Below, in pieces: positions 1-6,676 of a stretch of DNA of 11,201 bases (position 1 is its first letter; each line of letters begins with the position of its first letter). This stretch comes from CAZAYB01 sp964489215 (GTDB lineage Bacteria; Planctomycetota; Phycisphaerae; Sedimentisphaerales; Anaerohalosphaeraceae). The notes below the pieces were generated by a model that was not told where the DNA came from, made no database searches, and saw nothing but the letters and a program-made list of their open reading frames with translations. The stretch covers positions 1 to 11,201 of the forward strand of contig CAZAYB010000097.1 in assembly GCA_964489215.1 (NCBI GenBank). The letters run 5' to 3'. The position numbers and the translations under genes were made by a program.

Positions 1-1
1 G

Positions 2-127
2 CTTACAAGAGCTGTCTTCATTATTGATAATAAAGATAAAATCCGTTACAAACAGATCGTAGATGAAATAACCAATGAGCCTGATTATGAAGCAGTAATG
101 GATAAACTCAAAGAGATTAAAGGCTAA
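2..127 (+). CDS. tpx: Thiol peroxidase (Tpx), C-terminal 41 residues only
   Basis: The open frame enters from the left edge and ends at TAA 125-127, so only the C-terminus is present. The visible peptide contains RAVFIID followed by IVDEITNEPDYEA, which closely matches the end of bacterial Tpx (E. coli Tpx has LVDEITTEPDYEA in this place, from memory). Tpx is an atypical 2-Cys peroxiredoxin that reduces H2O2 and alkyl hydroperoxides with thioredoxin as electron donor. Its catalytic cysteines lie upstream of the window and cannot be checked. The next gene starts 20 bases after the stop with its own ribosome site, so Tpx probably shares a transcript with the flavodiiron and ferritin genes, consistent with a joint oxygen and peroxide defence role. 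The identification rests on this short tail only. Confidence 0.82.
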   Translation, partial: LTRAVFIIDNKDKIRYKQIVDEITNEPDYEAVMDKLKEIKG

Positions 128-147
128 AAAAGAAAGGGACTATAAAA

Positions 148-1332
148 GTGACACTTAGAAAGATTAAGCCTGAAGTTTTATCAGTTGGTTCGATTCACTG
201 GGACAGAAAGCTTTTTGATGAGCTTATTCCTTTGCCTGAGGGTACAAGTTATAATTCGTACCTTATAAAGGGTTCCGAAAAAACTGCTCTTATTGACACT
301 GTTGATCCCGAAAAGGTTAATGACCTTATTGACAATCTTGTGATGTCAGGAATTGATAAGATTGATTACATAATAAGCAATCATGCCGAGCAGGACCATT
401 CAGGCTCTATACCTGATATTGCCATGCTCTATCCGGAGGCAAAGGTTGTTACTAATGAAAAGTGCAAAAAGATGCTTAAGGATCTGCTGGAGGTTGAAGA
501 TGACCGTTTCCATGTGGTTGCCGAAGGTGATACATTGTCTCTGGGAGATAAAACTCTCGAATTTGTTTTAACTCCGTGGGTTCACTGGCCTGAGACTATG
601 AGCACTTATCTTTGCGAGGATAAAATATTGTTTTCGTGCGATTTCTTCGGATCTCATCTTGCTGCAAGTGATCTTTACGTGAAGAATGCTCCGCTTGTGC
701 TCAATTCTGCCAAGAGATATTATGCGGAAATAATGATGCCGTTTCGCAATACCATAAAAAAGAATATGGAAAAGGTCGGCAGGCTTGACATAGATATGAT
801 AGCTCCAAGCCACGGTCCGGTTTATGACAAACCGTCCCTGATTATCGATGCTTATAAGGAATGGATCAGTGATGATGTTGAAAACACGGTTGTATTTCCA
901 TTTCTGTCAATGCATGAAAGCACGAAGAAAATGGCGGACCATTTTATTGATGAGCTTATGGACAGGGGCATTACCGTCAAGCCGTTTAACGTTACTTCTG
1001 CTGACCTTGGTGAAATGGCGATGGCAATGGTTGATGCCGCTACAATAGTTATAGGTTCACCAACGGTGCTTGTTTATGCACATCCTACGGTTGCCTATGC
1101 GGCACTTGTGGCAAGTGCATTAAAGCCGAAGGCAAAATTTGTATCTATCATAGGCTCTTACGGCTGGGGCAGTAAAATGGTAGAGCAGCTTGCCGATATT
1201 GTTGGTAATCTCCAGGCAGAGGTTCTTGAGCCGGTTATAAGTAAAGGTGTTCCTGAGGAAGGAGATTTTACCGCTTTAACTCAATTAGCTGAAAAAATAC
1301 TTGCCAAGCACTCTGAAATTGGTATCGTTTAA
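148..1332 (+). CDS. fprA: Flavodiiron protein (FprA/ROO type, rubredoxin:oxygen or NO reductase)
   Basis: The 394-residue product has the two-domain flavodiiron layout. Residues about 1-245 form a metallo-beta-lactamase-like diiron domain and about 248-394 a flavodoxin-like FMN domain. Diiron ligands are visible as H79, E81, D83 (in NHAEQDHSG), H146, D165 and H222 (SHGP), a complete set. The FMN phosphate loop is SMHESTKKM (255-263), with further flavin-contact segments at GSPT (304-307) and GSYGWGSK (337-344). Known family members are cytoplasmic and reduce O2 to water or NO to N2O with electrons from rubredoxin. No rubredoxin domain is fused here, but a separate rubredoxin gene lies about 1.1 kb downstream in the same gene run. 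The start is GTG at 148, preceded by AAAGGGA at 134-140. O2 versus NO preference cannot be read from sequence. Confidence 0.95.
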   Translation: MTLRKIKPEVLSVGSIHWDRKLFDELIPLPEGTSYNSYLIKGSEKTALIDTVDPEKVNDLIDNLVMSGIDKIDYIISNHAEQDHSGSIPDIAMLYPEAKVVTNEKCKKMLKDLLEVEDDRFHVVAEGDTLSLGDKTLEFVLTPWVHWPETMSTYLCEDKILFSCDFFGSHLAASDLYVKNAPLVLNSAKRYYAEIMMPFRNTIKKNMEKVGRLDIDMIAPSHGPVYDKPSLIIDAYKEWISDDVENTVVFPFLSMHESTKKMADHFIDELMDRGITVKPFNVTSADLGEMAMAMVDAATIVIGSPTVLVYAHPTVAYAALVASALKPKAKFVSIIGSYGWGSKMVEQLADIVGNLQAEVLEPVISKGVPEEGDFTALTQLAEKILAKHSEIGIV

Positions 1333-1366
1333 TATTAGAGCTGGTTAAGCGATTGGTTTTGCAATA

Positions 1367-1380
1367 CAGGCTTATGCCTG
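1367..1380. other. Small hairpin between fprA and the ferritin gene
   Basis: CAGGC TTAT GCCTG forms a 5-bp perfect stem with a 4-base loop, lying 34 bases after the fprA stop. On the + strand it is followed by AAAAAAGTTT rather than a T-run, so it does not look like an intrinsic terminator for fprA. On the - strand it is followed by six Ts, but no - strand gene reads into it. It may be an mRNA processing or stabilising element, or chance. Confidence 0.3.
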
Positions 1381-1418
1381 AAAAAAGTTTAAAACTAAAT
1401 AAAAGGGAGAAGAAAATT

Positions 1419-1934
1419 ATGATAGGAAAAGTAATGACAGATGCTTTTAATAAGCAGATAAATGCGGAGACTTTTTCGGCTTATCTTTACTGGTCAATGG
1501 CGGCTAATTTTGACAGTATGGGACTTGACGGATTTGCATCCTGGATGAAATGTCAGGCACAGGAAGAGATGGTTCATGCCATGAAGTTTTACACTCATAT
1601 AATGGACCGTGACGGTAAAGTTGTACTCACAGGCCTGGATGACCCCAAAGTAGATTGGTCCAGTCCAAAGGAAATTTTTGATGATGCCTATAAGCACGAG
1701 CAGAAGATTACAGGAATGATAAACGATTTGTGTGATTTGGCCGATAAAGAAAAAGACAGGGCTGCAATGCCGATATTGCAATGGTTTGTTGATGAGCAGG
1801 TGGAAGAAGAAAAAAGTGTAAAGGATGTCCTTGACAAGCTTGAAATGGTCAAAGATGCTAAAGGGGGCATTTATATGCTGGATAAGGAAATGGGACAGAG
1901 GACATTTACACCGTCTGCTGAAGGAGAAGAATAA
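1419..1934 (+). CDS. ftnA: Bacterial non-haem ferritin (FtnA type)
   Basis: Ferritin oxidises Fe(II) at a diiron centre and stores it as a mineral inside a 24-subunit cytoplasmic cage. From ATG 1419 (AGGGAGA at 1404-1410) the product is 171 residues, normal for the family; the frame is open further upstream, but that extension (from 1353) matches nothing expected. Ferroxidase ligands line up with E. coli FtnA: E17, E50, H53, E94, Q127 and E130. The third-site residues E49, E126 and E129 are present too, and Y24 is in place. Haem-binding bacterioferritin is unlikely given this FtnA-type pattern. It lies between a flavodiiron protein and an erythrin-like gene, which suggests iron sequestration during oxygen exposure. 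The downstream gene starts on the base after its stop codon, and that gene's ribosome site (AAGGAGAAG, 1921-1929) lies inside the end of this gene. Confidence 0.95.
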   Translation: MIGKVMTDAFNKQINAETFSAYLYWSMAANFDSMGLDGFASWMKCQAQEEMVHAMKFYTHIMDRDGKVVLTGLDDPKVDWSSPKEIFDDAYKHEQKITGMINDLCDLADKEKDRAAMPILQWFVDEQVEEEKSVKDVLDKLEMVKDAKGGIYMLDKEMGQRTFTPSAEGEE

Positions 1935-2423
1935 ATGGCAAAAAGCTACAGAGCTGATGAAGTGCTGGAGATGGCAAAGGAGATTGAGCGCAGGGGAGTT
2001 GTATTTTACAAGCAGGCTGCTGATAAAGCCGCTGATGACCAGAAGAAGAAGCTTTTTCTCGAGTTAAGTGCCATGGAGCAAAAGCACCTTGACACTTTTT
2101 CTGAGATGTTTGAAAAACTGATCAAAGGTGATAACCAGTTAAGTATTTTCGATCCTGACAGTGAAATGGCACATTATCTCCAACAGATTGCGGCAAATAA
2201 GGGCTGGGAAGGAAAAGCTGCCCCTGATTCAGAGCTTAGCGGAAATGAATCCGCAGAAGAGATATTAAGAATTGCAATAGAGGCAGAAAAGGCCTCAATT
2301 CAGTTTTATCTTGGCATAAAGGAAAGTGTACTTACTGACGAAAGCAAAAAGAAGGTAGAAGAGATAATTCGCGAGGAAATGTCCCATATCGCATTTTTGG
2401 ACAAGGAACTGGCAGCATTGTAA
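1935..2423 (+). CDS. Rubrerythrin/erythrin-like ferritin-fold diiron protein (COG1633 type), no rubredoxin domain
   Basis: This 162-residue all-helical protein has two half-repeats typical of a four-helix ferritin-like diiron bundle. Candidate ligands are E18, then E48 and H51 (EQKH) in the first half; E116 or E118, then E148 and H151 (EMSH) in the second. Related rubrerythrins reduce H2O2 using a diiron site fed by rubredoxin. Here the C-terminal or N-terminal rubredoxin module of classical rubrerythrin is missing, so electrons would have to come from a separate protein; the rubredoxin gene just downstream is the obvious candidate. A linker of about 45 residues (63-107) separates the halves. 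ATG 1935 immediately follows the ferritin stop TAA, indicating translational coupling. The fold is clear; peroxidase activity is an inference, and iron handling is an alternative. Confidence 0.85.
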   Translation: MAKSYRADEVLEMAKEIERRGVVFYKQAADKAADDQKKKLFLELSAMEQKHLDTFSEMFEKLIKGDNQLSIFDPDSEMAHYLQQIAANKGWEGKAAPDSELSGNESAEEILRIAIEAEKASIQFYLGIKESVLTDESKKKVEEIIREEMSHIAFLDKELAAL

Positions 2424-2467
2424 ATTGAAACTACTATTAACTATTTTTTAACAGGGAGCTAAGAACT

Positions 2468-2648
2468 ATGAAGAAGTATCGTTGTTTGATGTGCGGATAT
2501 GTTTATGACCCACAAGCCGGTGATCCTGATAATGGCGTAGATCCAGGTACAGCTTTTGAAGATATCCCCGATGACTGGGTATGTCCCGATTGCGGGGTCG
2601 GCAAGGATGAATTTGAGCCNNNNNNNNNNATTTGAGCCTATGGATTAG
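2468..2648 (+). CDS. rub: Rubredoxin, interrupted by a 10-N scaffold gap near its 3' end
   Basis: Rubredoxin is a small cytoplasmic one-electron carrier with an Fe(Cys)4 site. From ATG 2468 (AGGGAG at 2453-2458) the frame gives CLMCGY (C6, C9) and CPDCG (C39, C42), the canonical two CxxCG knuckles, with the aromatic and acidic residues typical of the family. The 10 Ns interrupt codon 51. The nine bases before and after the gap are identical (ATTTGAGCC). If the two contig ends overlap there, the protein ends GKDEFEPMD with stop TAG 2646-2648, a normal 53-residue rubredoxin. Read literally through the Ns the frame shifts and stops at TGA 2633-2635. Its likely partners are the flavodiiron protein and the erythrin-like proteins in the same gene run. 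Confidence 0.93.
2620..2629. other. Scaffold gap of 10 Ns with a 9-base duplicated flank
   Basis: Ten Ns separate two copies of ATTTGAGCC (2611-2619 and 2630-2638). The pattern suggests two contigs that truly overlap by at least nine bases but were joined with a placeholder gap. Removing the Ns and one copy restores a complete rubredoxin ending. If instead the gap is real and of unknown size, sequence such as nqrA could be missing here. Confidence 0.9.
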
Positions 2649-2666
2649 ATCTTTTACGGGGGCAAA

Positions 2667-3734
2667 ATGGCTGAAAAAAAGGTAAAACCCGTTAAGCTTC
2701 TAAGAAAACAGCCAATTAACCGCAAGGTGGTTTTTGCTTTGTTGCCATGTGTTTTTGGGGCCGTTTACTATTTTGGATGGCGATCACTTGCGGTTATTGC
2801 GTTTGCTACCGTTGTAGGATTTGTTACTGAATACATCTTCTGCAAAACAAGATCAGAACCTGTCAGTGAAGCGGTATTCGTTACAACTTTCCTTTTCGCT
2901 CTTATAATGCCGCCTGCTGTTCCATGGCACGTAGTATTTATCGGGGTGGTCTTTGCGATTATGTTTGGTAAGGAAGTTTTCGGCGGCTTCGGAAGGAATA
3001 TTTTTAATCCCGCAATGGCAGGGAGGTGTTTTGTTTATGTATGTTTTCCGGTTGCTATGACAGGTATGTGGTCAAAGCCCGCTGCTGAGCCATGGGGAGC
3101 ATTAAATAGATGGAGTACGACATCAGCTGATGCGACCACTGGTGCAACTCCGATGGGCTATCTAAAATATGGTCAGCTTTCTGTCGCTGATGAGGATATC
3201 TCAAAGGCAACTGACCAGATTCCCTTTGACATCGCAAAAAATGCCCAGGTTACTATATCCAAAAGCACTCTCTTTAAGGGGCTTGCTCTTGGCAGGATAA
3301 GCGGCACAATGGGAGTTACAAGCGCTGTGCTTATTCTCATTGGCGGACTTTATCTTTTCATCTGGAAAGTAGCCAGCAGAGCTACCATTCTTTCAACAGT
3401 GATAACTTACGCTGTTTTGAATCAGATTTTGTTTTGGTTTGGTGTAGATCCGGTTCCCGGTGCGTGGCCTGCGGTTATGGGCGGGGGGTTTTTGTTGGGT
3501 GCCTTTTATATGGCGACAGATCCGGTAAGCAGTCCTAAAACCACAGAAGCGAGAATTATTTATGGAATAATTATTGCTTCATGTACTACGGTCATAAGGA
3601 ACTTTTCAATTTTTTATGGCGGGTTAATGTTTTCGATTCTGATCGGCAACATGTTCGCGCCGGTGCTTGACTACTGGGTAAAGCAATACAAGGCCTCGGC
3701 AAAAGCAAAAAAGGCAGAGGGGGCAAAAGCATGA
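2667..3734 (+). CDS. nqrB: Na+-translocating NADH:quinone reductase subunit B (NqrB), compact form
   Basis: NqrB is the large membrane subunit of the Nqr sodium pump and carries a covalent FMN plus riboflavin. The 355-residue protein has several hydrophobic helices (about 22-58, 68-101, 118-134, 216-232, 240-258, 270-283, 297-311, 317-333). Family motifs are GKEVFGGFGRNIFNPAMAGR (101-120) and ATDPVSSP (283-290). The flavinylation motif DATTGAT (155-161) fits the ApbE-recognised Dxx(S/T)GAT pattern, with T161 as the FMN-linked residue. These match NqrB better than RnfD, and the NqrC-F genes that follow agree. It is about 60 residues shorter than the Vibrio protein (about 415), mainly at the N-terminus. 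ATG 2667 follows ACGGGGGC. The next gene overlaps its stop by ATGA (3731-3734). Confidence 0.93.
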   Translation: MAEKKVKPVKLLRKQPINRKVVFALLPCVFGAVYYFGWRSLAVIAFATVVGFVTEYIFCKTRSEPVSEAVFVTTFLFALIMPPAVPWHVVFIGVVFAIMFGKEVFGGFGRNIFNPAMAGRCFVYVCFPVAMTGMWSKPAAEPWGALNRWSTTSADATTGATPMGYLKYGQLSVADEDISKATDQIPFDIAKNAQVTISKSTLFKGLALGRISGTMGVTSAVLILIGGLYLFIWKVASRATILSTVITYAVLNQILFWFGVDPVPGAWPAVMGGGFLLGAFYMATDPVSSPKTTEARIIYGIIIASCTTVIRNFSIFYGGLMFSILIGNMFAPVLDYWVKQYKASAKAKKAEGAKA

Positions 3735-4339
3735 AAAAAAACAGATCCTTTGCTGTAATATATATGTTTATTGTAACAGCATTTTTTAGTGCGATAGTAA
3801 TCGGCTTCTCAGAATACACAGATGAAAGGGTAAAGGCTAACCAATCTTTCGCTTACGAAAGAGCGGTACTGTCAGTGCTGCCCGACATTGATCTTAAGGG
3901 TAAGTCACAGATGCAGATGCATAATATTTTTGTTGAAGAACTTGAGGAGCCGTCCGAGAAAACACATGGAGCCTATGTTTTTCAGAAAAACGGCCGATTA
4001 ACATATGCGCTTCCCTTTCAGGGTCAGGGCTTTTGGGCGCCAATTAAAGGCGTAATAGGCATTGATCCAGATACTTTGAAGGTTACAGGGATAGAGTTTT
4101 ATGAACAGAACGAAACCCCTGGGCTTGGTGCAAGAATAGAAGATGAAGAATTCAAAGACCAGTTCGATCAGCTTAAGCTGTTTGCCAATGAAACTCCGAT
4201 TGAGATGAAAAGGCCCGGCGAACAGCTTGATACCGGTCAGGTGCATGCTGTAACTGGAGCAACCCAGACGAGCGTAAGGCTTGAAAGGATAATCAATGAC
4301 GCACTGCAAAGCTGGAAAGAAAAAATGAATCTTGATTAA
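3731..4339 (+). CDS. nqrC: Na+-translocating NADH:quinone reductase subunit C (NqrC), FMN-binding
   Basis: NqrC has one N-terminal membrane helix (about 9-28) and a soluble FMN-binding domain that carries a covalent FMN on a threonine, relaying electrons within the Nqr complex. The 202-residue protein shows the NqrC/RnfG-type segment ETPGLGARI (128-136) and the FMN-attachment motif VTGATQTS (174-181), with T178 the expected linkage site. The residue three places before the Ser/Thr of the (S/T)GAT core, normally Asp in the ApbE recognition pattern Dxx(S/T)GAT, is His172 here; the nucleotides read CAT. The protein is shorter than Vibrio NqrC (about 257). Its start overlaps the nqrB stop by four bases. 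Confidence 0.9.
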   Translation: MKKNRSFAVIYMFIVTAFFSAIVIGFSEYTDERVKANQSFAYERAVLSVLPDIDLKGKSQMQMHNIFVEELEEPSEKTHGAYVFQKNGRLTYALPFQGQGFWAPIKGVIGIDPDTLKVTGIEFYEQNETPGLGARIEDEEFKDQFDQLKLFANETPIEMKRPGEQLDTGQVHAVTGATQTSVRLERIINDALQSWKEKMNLD

Positions 4340-4349
4340 TGGGAAGCTT

Positions 4350-4964
4350 ATGGAGATACAGGCCAAAAAATTGATAAAGGAAGGTTTGTGGGATAACAAT
4401 CCCATATTTGGCCAGGTCCTCGGTATATGCAGTACTCTTGCGGTTACAAATCTGGTGCTCAACACAGCTGTTATGTGTATAGCTTTGGTTTTCACTCTTA
4501 CATTGAGTGCGGTCAGTGTATCGATACTTAGAAAACTGACACCAAGGAACATAAGAATGATGGTCGAAACTTTGATAATAGCCTTTTATGTTATTATCAT
4601 CGATGTTGTACTAAAGGCTTACTGGCCCCAGATGAGTGAAAATCTTGGTCCTTATGTAGGATTGATAATTACTAATTGTATCGTTATGGGCAGATGTGAG
4701 GCCTGTGCAAACAGCAACAGCATTCCTGTGGCGGGGGTGGACGGCTTCTTCAATGCTCTTGGCTATTCTTTTGTTCTTTTGATAATAGCTACGATTCGAG
4801 AAATAACCGGAATGGGTACTTTTTTGGGCTTCGATGTGCCGTACTTTTCCACCCCTTTGTGGGATAAATGGATAATTATGGTTATGCCGCCCGGAGCTTT
4901 TTTTACTTTGGCGGTGGTAGTCTGGATTTTAAAAACTATTAAATTGCGTAAGGAGCCTGAATGA
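4350..4964 (+). CDS. nqrD: Na+-translocating NADH:quinone reductase subunit D (NqrD)
   Basis: NqrD is one of the paired membrane subunits (with NqrE) that form the Na+-conducting core and hold an iron centre between them. From ATG 4350 the product is 204 residues with about six hydrophobic helices. Family motifs include DNNPIFGQVLGICSTLAVT and IITNCIVMGRCEA. C27 and C110 match the two conserved intramembrane cysteines that ligate iron (C29 and C112 in Vibrio). A longer reading from TTG 4332 would overlap the nqrC stop, but the ATG start gives the usual N-terminal length, with GGGAAG at 4341-4346 just upstream. The stop overlaps the nqrE start as ATGA (4961-4964). RnfE is the related alternative, excluded by context and by the NqrE-like partner. 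Confidence 0.93.
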   Translation: MEIQAKKLIKEGLWDNNPIFGQVLGICSTLAVTNLVLNTAVMCIALVFTLTLSAVSVSILRKLTPRNIRMMVETLIIAFYVIIIDVVLKAYWPQMSENLGPYVGLIITNCIVMGRCEACANSNSIPVAGVDGFFNALGYSFVLLIIATIREITGMGTFLGFDVPYFSTPLWDKWIIMVMPPGAFFTLAVVVWILKTIKLRKEPE

Positions 4965-5560
4965 ATATTGGATCTGAAATGTGGCAGGCAATGGTAATAT
5001 GCATCTCGGCGGTTTTTACGCAGAACATACTATTGGTATATTTTCTTGGTATGTGTCCGTTCCTTACGGTCTCAAAAGAGGTTAAAACCGCAACAGGGTT
5101 AGGCTGGGCTGTCGTTTTTGTCATTACGTGCACATGTGCGCTTAATTGGGTTGTTTATCACTATGTTCTTGTTCCCTTGAACCTCGAATTTTTCCGTTTC
5201 ATTATTTTTATTATTGTAATAGCTGCATTTGTTCAGTTTGTGGAGCTTTTAATAGAAAGGATATCGCCTTTTCTTTATCAGAATCTTGGTATTTTTTTAC
5301 CTTTGATTACGGTTAACTGTGCAATACTGGGAGCTTCTTTATTCATGGTCATTCGTGATTATAGTTTTATTGTTACTATTGGATGGGGGCTGGGTTCAGG
5401 TCTGGGTTGGCTGATGGCTATTTTAGCACTTGCAGGAATTCGGCAAAAACTTAAAAATGATAAGATTCCTGCGGGGCTGCAGGGTCCGGGTATTGCGCTG
5501 ATTATTGCTGGAATGATGGCGCTGGCGTTTATTGGCTTTACTGGAGTTCTTCAGGGATAA
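4961..5560 (+). CDS. nqrE: Na+-translocating NADH:quinone reductase subunit E (NqrE)
   Basis: NqrE pairs with NqrD in the membrane core of the sodium pump. The 199-residue protein has about six hydrophobic helices and matches the family strongly: YFLGMCPFLTVSKEVKTA (27-44), GIFLPLITVNCAI (110-122), RDYSF (132-136), GSGLGWLMAILALAGIRQK (145-163) and GIALIIAGMMALAF near the end. C32 and C120 are the expected iron-ligating cysteines. The IRDYSF and ALAGIR segments favour NqrE over RnfA. ATG 4961 overlaps the nqrD stop by four bases and follows TAAGGAG (4949-4955). An in-frame ATG at 4979 would give an N-terminus closer in length to Vibrio NqrE, but the ribosome site favours 4961. Confidence 0.95.
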   Translation: MNIGSEMWQAMVICISAVFTQNILLVYFLGMCPFLTVSKEVKTATGLGWAVVFVITCTCALNWVVYHYVLVPLNLEFFRFIIFIIVIAAFVQFVELLIERISPFLYQNLGIFLPLITVNCAILGASLFMVIRDYSFIVTIGWGLGSGLGWLMAILALAGIRQKLKNDKIPAGLQGPGIALIIAGMMALAFIGFTGVLQG

Positions 5561-5563
5561 CAA

Positions 5564-6664
5564 ATGAATGTATTGATTTCGGTCTTGATAATCAGCTTAA
5601 TCGGAGCGGTGCTGGCGACTTTGATCGTTATTGCTGAAATTTTCCTCGCAAATTATGGGCAGTGCGAAATTACTGTAAACAATGATAAGAAAATAACTGT
5701 CGAAGGCGGCAAAACTTTGCTTTCAACTCTTACAGAAGAAAAGATATTTATACCAAGTGCCTGTGGAGGCAAAGGGACTTGCGGCCTTTGCAAAATGAAG
5801 GTTGACGAAGGAGCCGGTGCGATTCTGCCTACAGAGACCCCTTTCCTTACAGATGAGGAAAAGGAAGGTAATATCAGGCTGTCTTGCCAGGTAAAAGTAC
5901 GTAATGATATGAAAATACAGGTTCCGGAAGAGCTTTTCAATATTCAGGAATATAAGTGTGTTTGTGAATCTATAAAAGATCTCACTCATGATATTAAGCT
6001 TTTCAGTTTCAAGCTAAAGGAACCTAAGGAGATTAATTTTGTTCCCGGTAAATATGTGCAGCTTTTAGCGCCAAAGTATGAAAAGAGCAGCGAAGAGGTT
6101 TACAGAGCTTATTCCATAGCTTCTGACCCGGCTGTTAAGGATTCCTTTGACCTTATAATAAGGCTTGTGCCAGGCGGTATCTGTACAACTTACTGCTTCG
6201 AATATCTAAAGGAAGGAGACCCGGTAAAATGCAACGGTCCTTACGGTGATTTTCATCTTAGTGAGGCAGATTCTGATATGATTTTTATAGCTGGTGGTTC
6301 CGGTATGGCTCCGTTTGTAAGTATGCTTTATGAAATGGTGAATAAAAATATTAATCGAAAAGCAACTTATTTTTTCGGGGCCAATAAGGTAAAGGAGTTA
6401 TTTATGCTCGATTTGATGAAAGAGTTTGAGGATAAACTTGATAATTTTAAATTCGTGCCTGTTGTGGCGTCTCCTGACGAAGATGAAAAATGGGATGGTC
6501 AGACAGGTCTGGTTACTGAAGCAGTTGACAAACTGGTTGATAATGCTTCTGAATGTGAGGCATATCTTTGTGGTTCTCCGGGAATGATCGATGCTTCCAT
6601 AAAAGTTTTAAACGGTAATCTGGGTGTAAAGGAAAGCAATATTTTCTACGATAAATTTGCGTAA
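5564..6664 (+). CDS. nqrF: Na+-translocating NADH:quinone reductase subunit F (NqrF), NADH-oxidising
   Basis: NqrF is the electron entry subunit: it oxidises NADH through FAD and passes electrons to a [2Fe-2S] centre. Order of parts: membrane anchor (about 3-27); plant-type ferredoxin domain with C67, C73, C76 and C108 (C-x5-C-x2-C-x31-C); FAD-binding barrel with RAYSIAS (181-187) and GGICTTY (204-210); NAD domain with IAGGSGMAPF (242-251) and the C-terminal CGSPGM segment. All redox motifs look intact. At 366 residues it is shorter than Vibrio NqrF (about 408). The gene starts three bases after nqrE and is followed by an unknown gene 12 bases downstream. Neither a DUF539/NqrM-type small Cys-rich gene nor apbE, both often found next to nqr genes, follows it. 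Confidence 0.95.
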   Translation: MNVLISVLIISLIGAVLATLIVIAEIFLANYGQCEITVNNDKKITVEGGKTLLSTLTEEKIFIPSACGGKGTCGLCKMKVDEGAGAILPTETPFLTDEEKEGNIRLSCQVKVRNDMKIQVPEELFNIQEYKCVCESIKDLTHDIKLFSFKLKEPKEINFVPGKYVQLLAPKYEKSSEEVYRAYSIASDPAVKDSFDLIIRLVPGGICTTYCFEYLKEGDPVKCNGPYGDFHLSEADSDMIFIAGGSGMAPFVSMLYEMVNKNINRKATYFFGANKVKELFMLDLMKEFEDKLDNFKFVPVVASPDEDEKWDGQTGLVTEAVDKLVDNASECEAYLCGSPGMIDASIKVLNGNLGVKESNIFYDKFA

Positions 6665-6676
6665 ACAGGTGGATAT

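Noticed and set aside
1353..1418. Upstream extension of the ferritin frame by 22 codons
   Set aside because: The extension has no ferritin similarity, covers the spacer hairpin, and the ATG at 1419 has the better ribosome site and the expected protein start.
4332..4349. TTG start of nqrD overlapping the nqrC stop
   Set aside because: ATG 4350 gives the usual NqrD N-terminal length and has a purine-rich stretch upstream, although the overlap start cannot be fully ruled out.
3998..4552. 184-codon open frame on the - strand across nqrC and nqrD
   Set aside because: It lies opposite two clearly recognised overlapping + strand genes, its product looks like no family I know, and no separate ribosome site supports it.
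2667..6664. Rnf complex instead of Nqr
   Set aside because: NqrF with its ferredoxin-FAD-NAD layout is diagnostic, NqrE carries IRDYSF and ALAGIR segments typical of Nqr, and no RnfB or RnfC gene is present.
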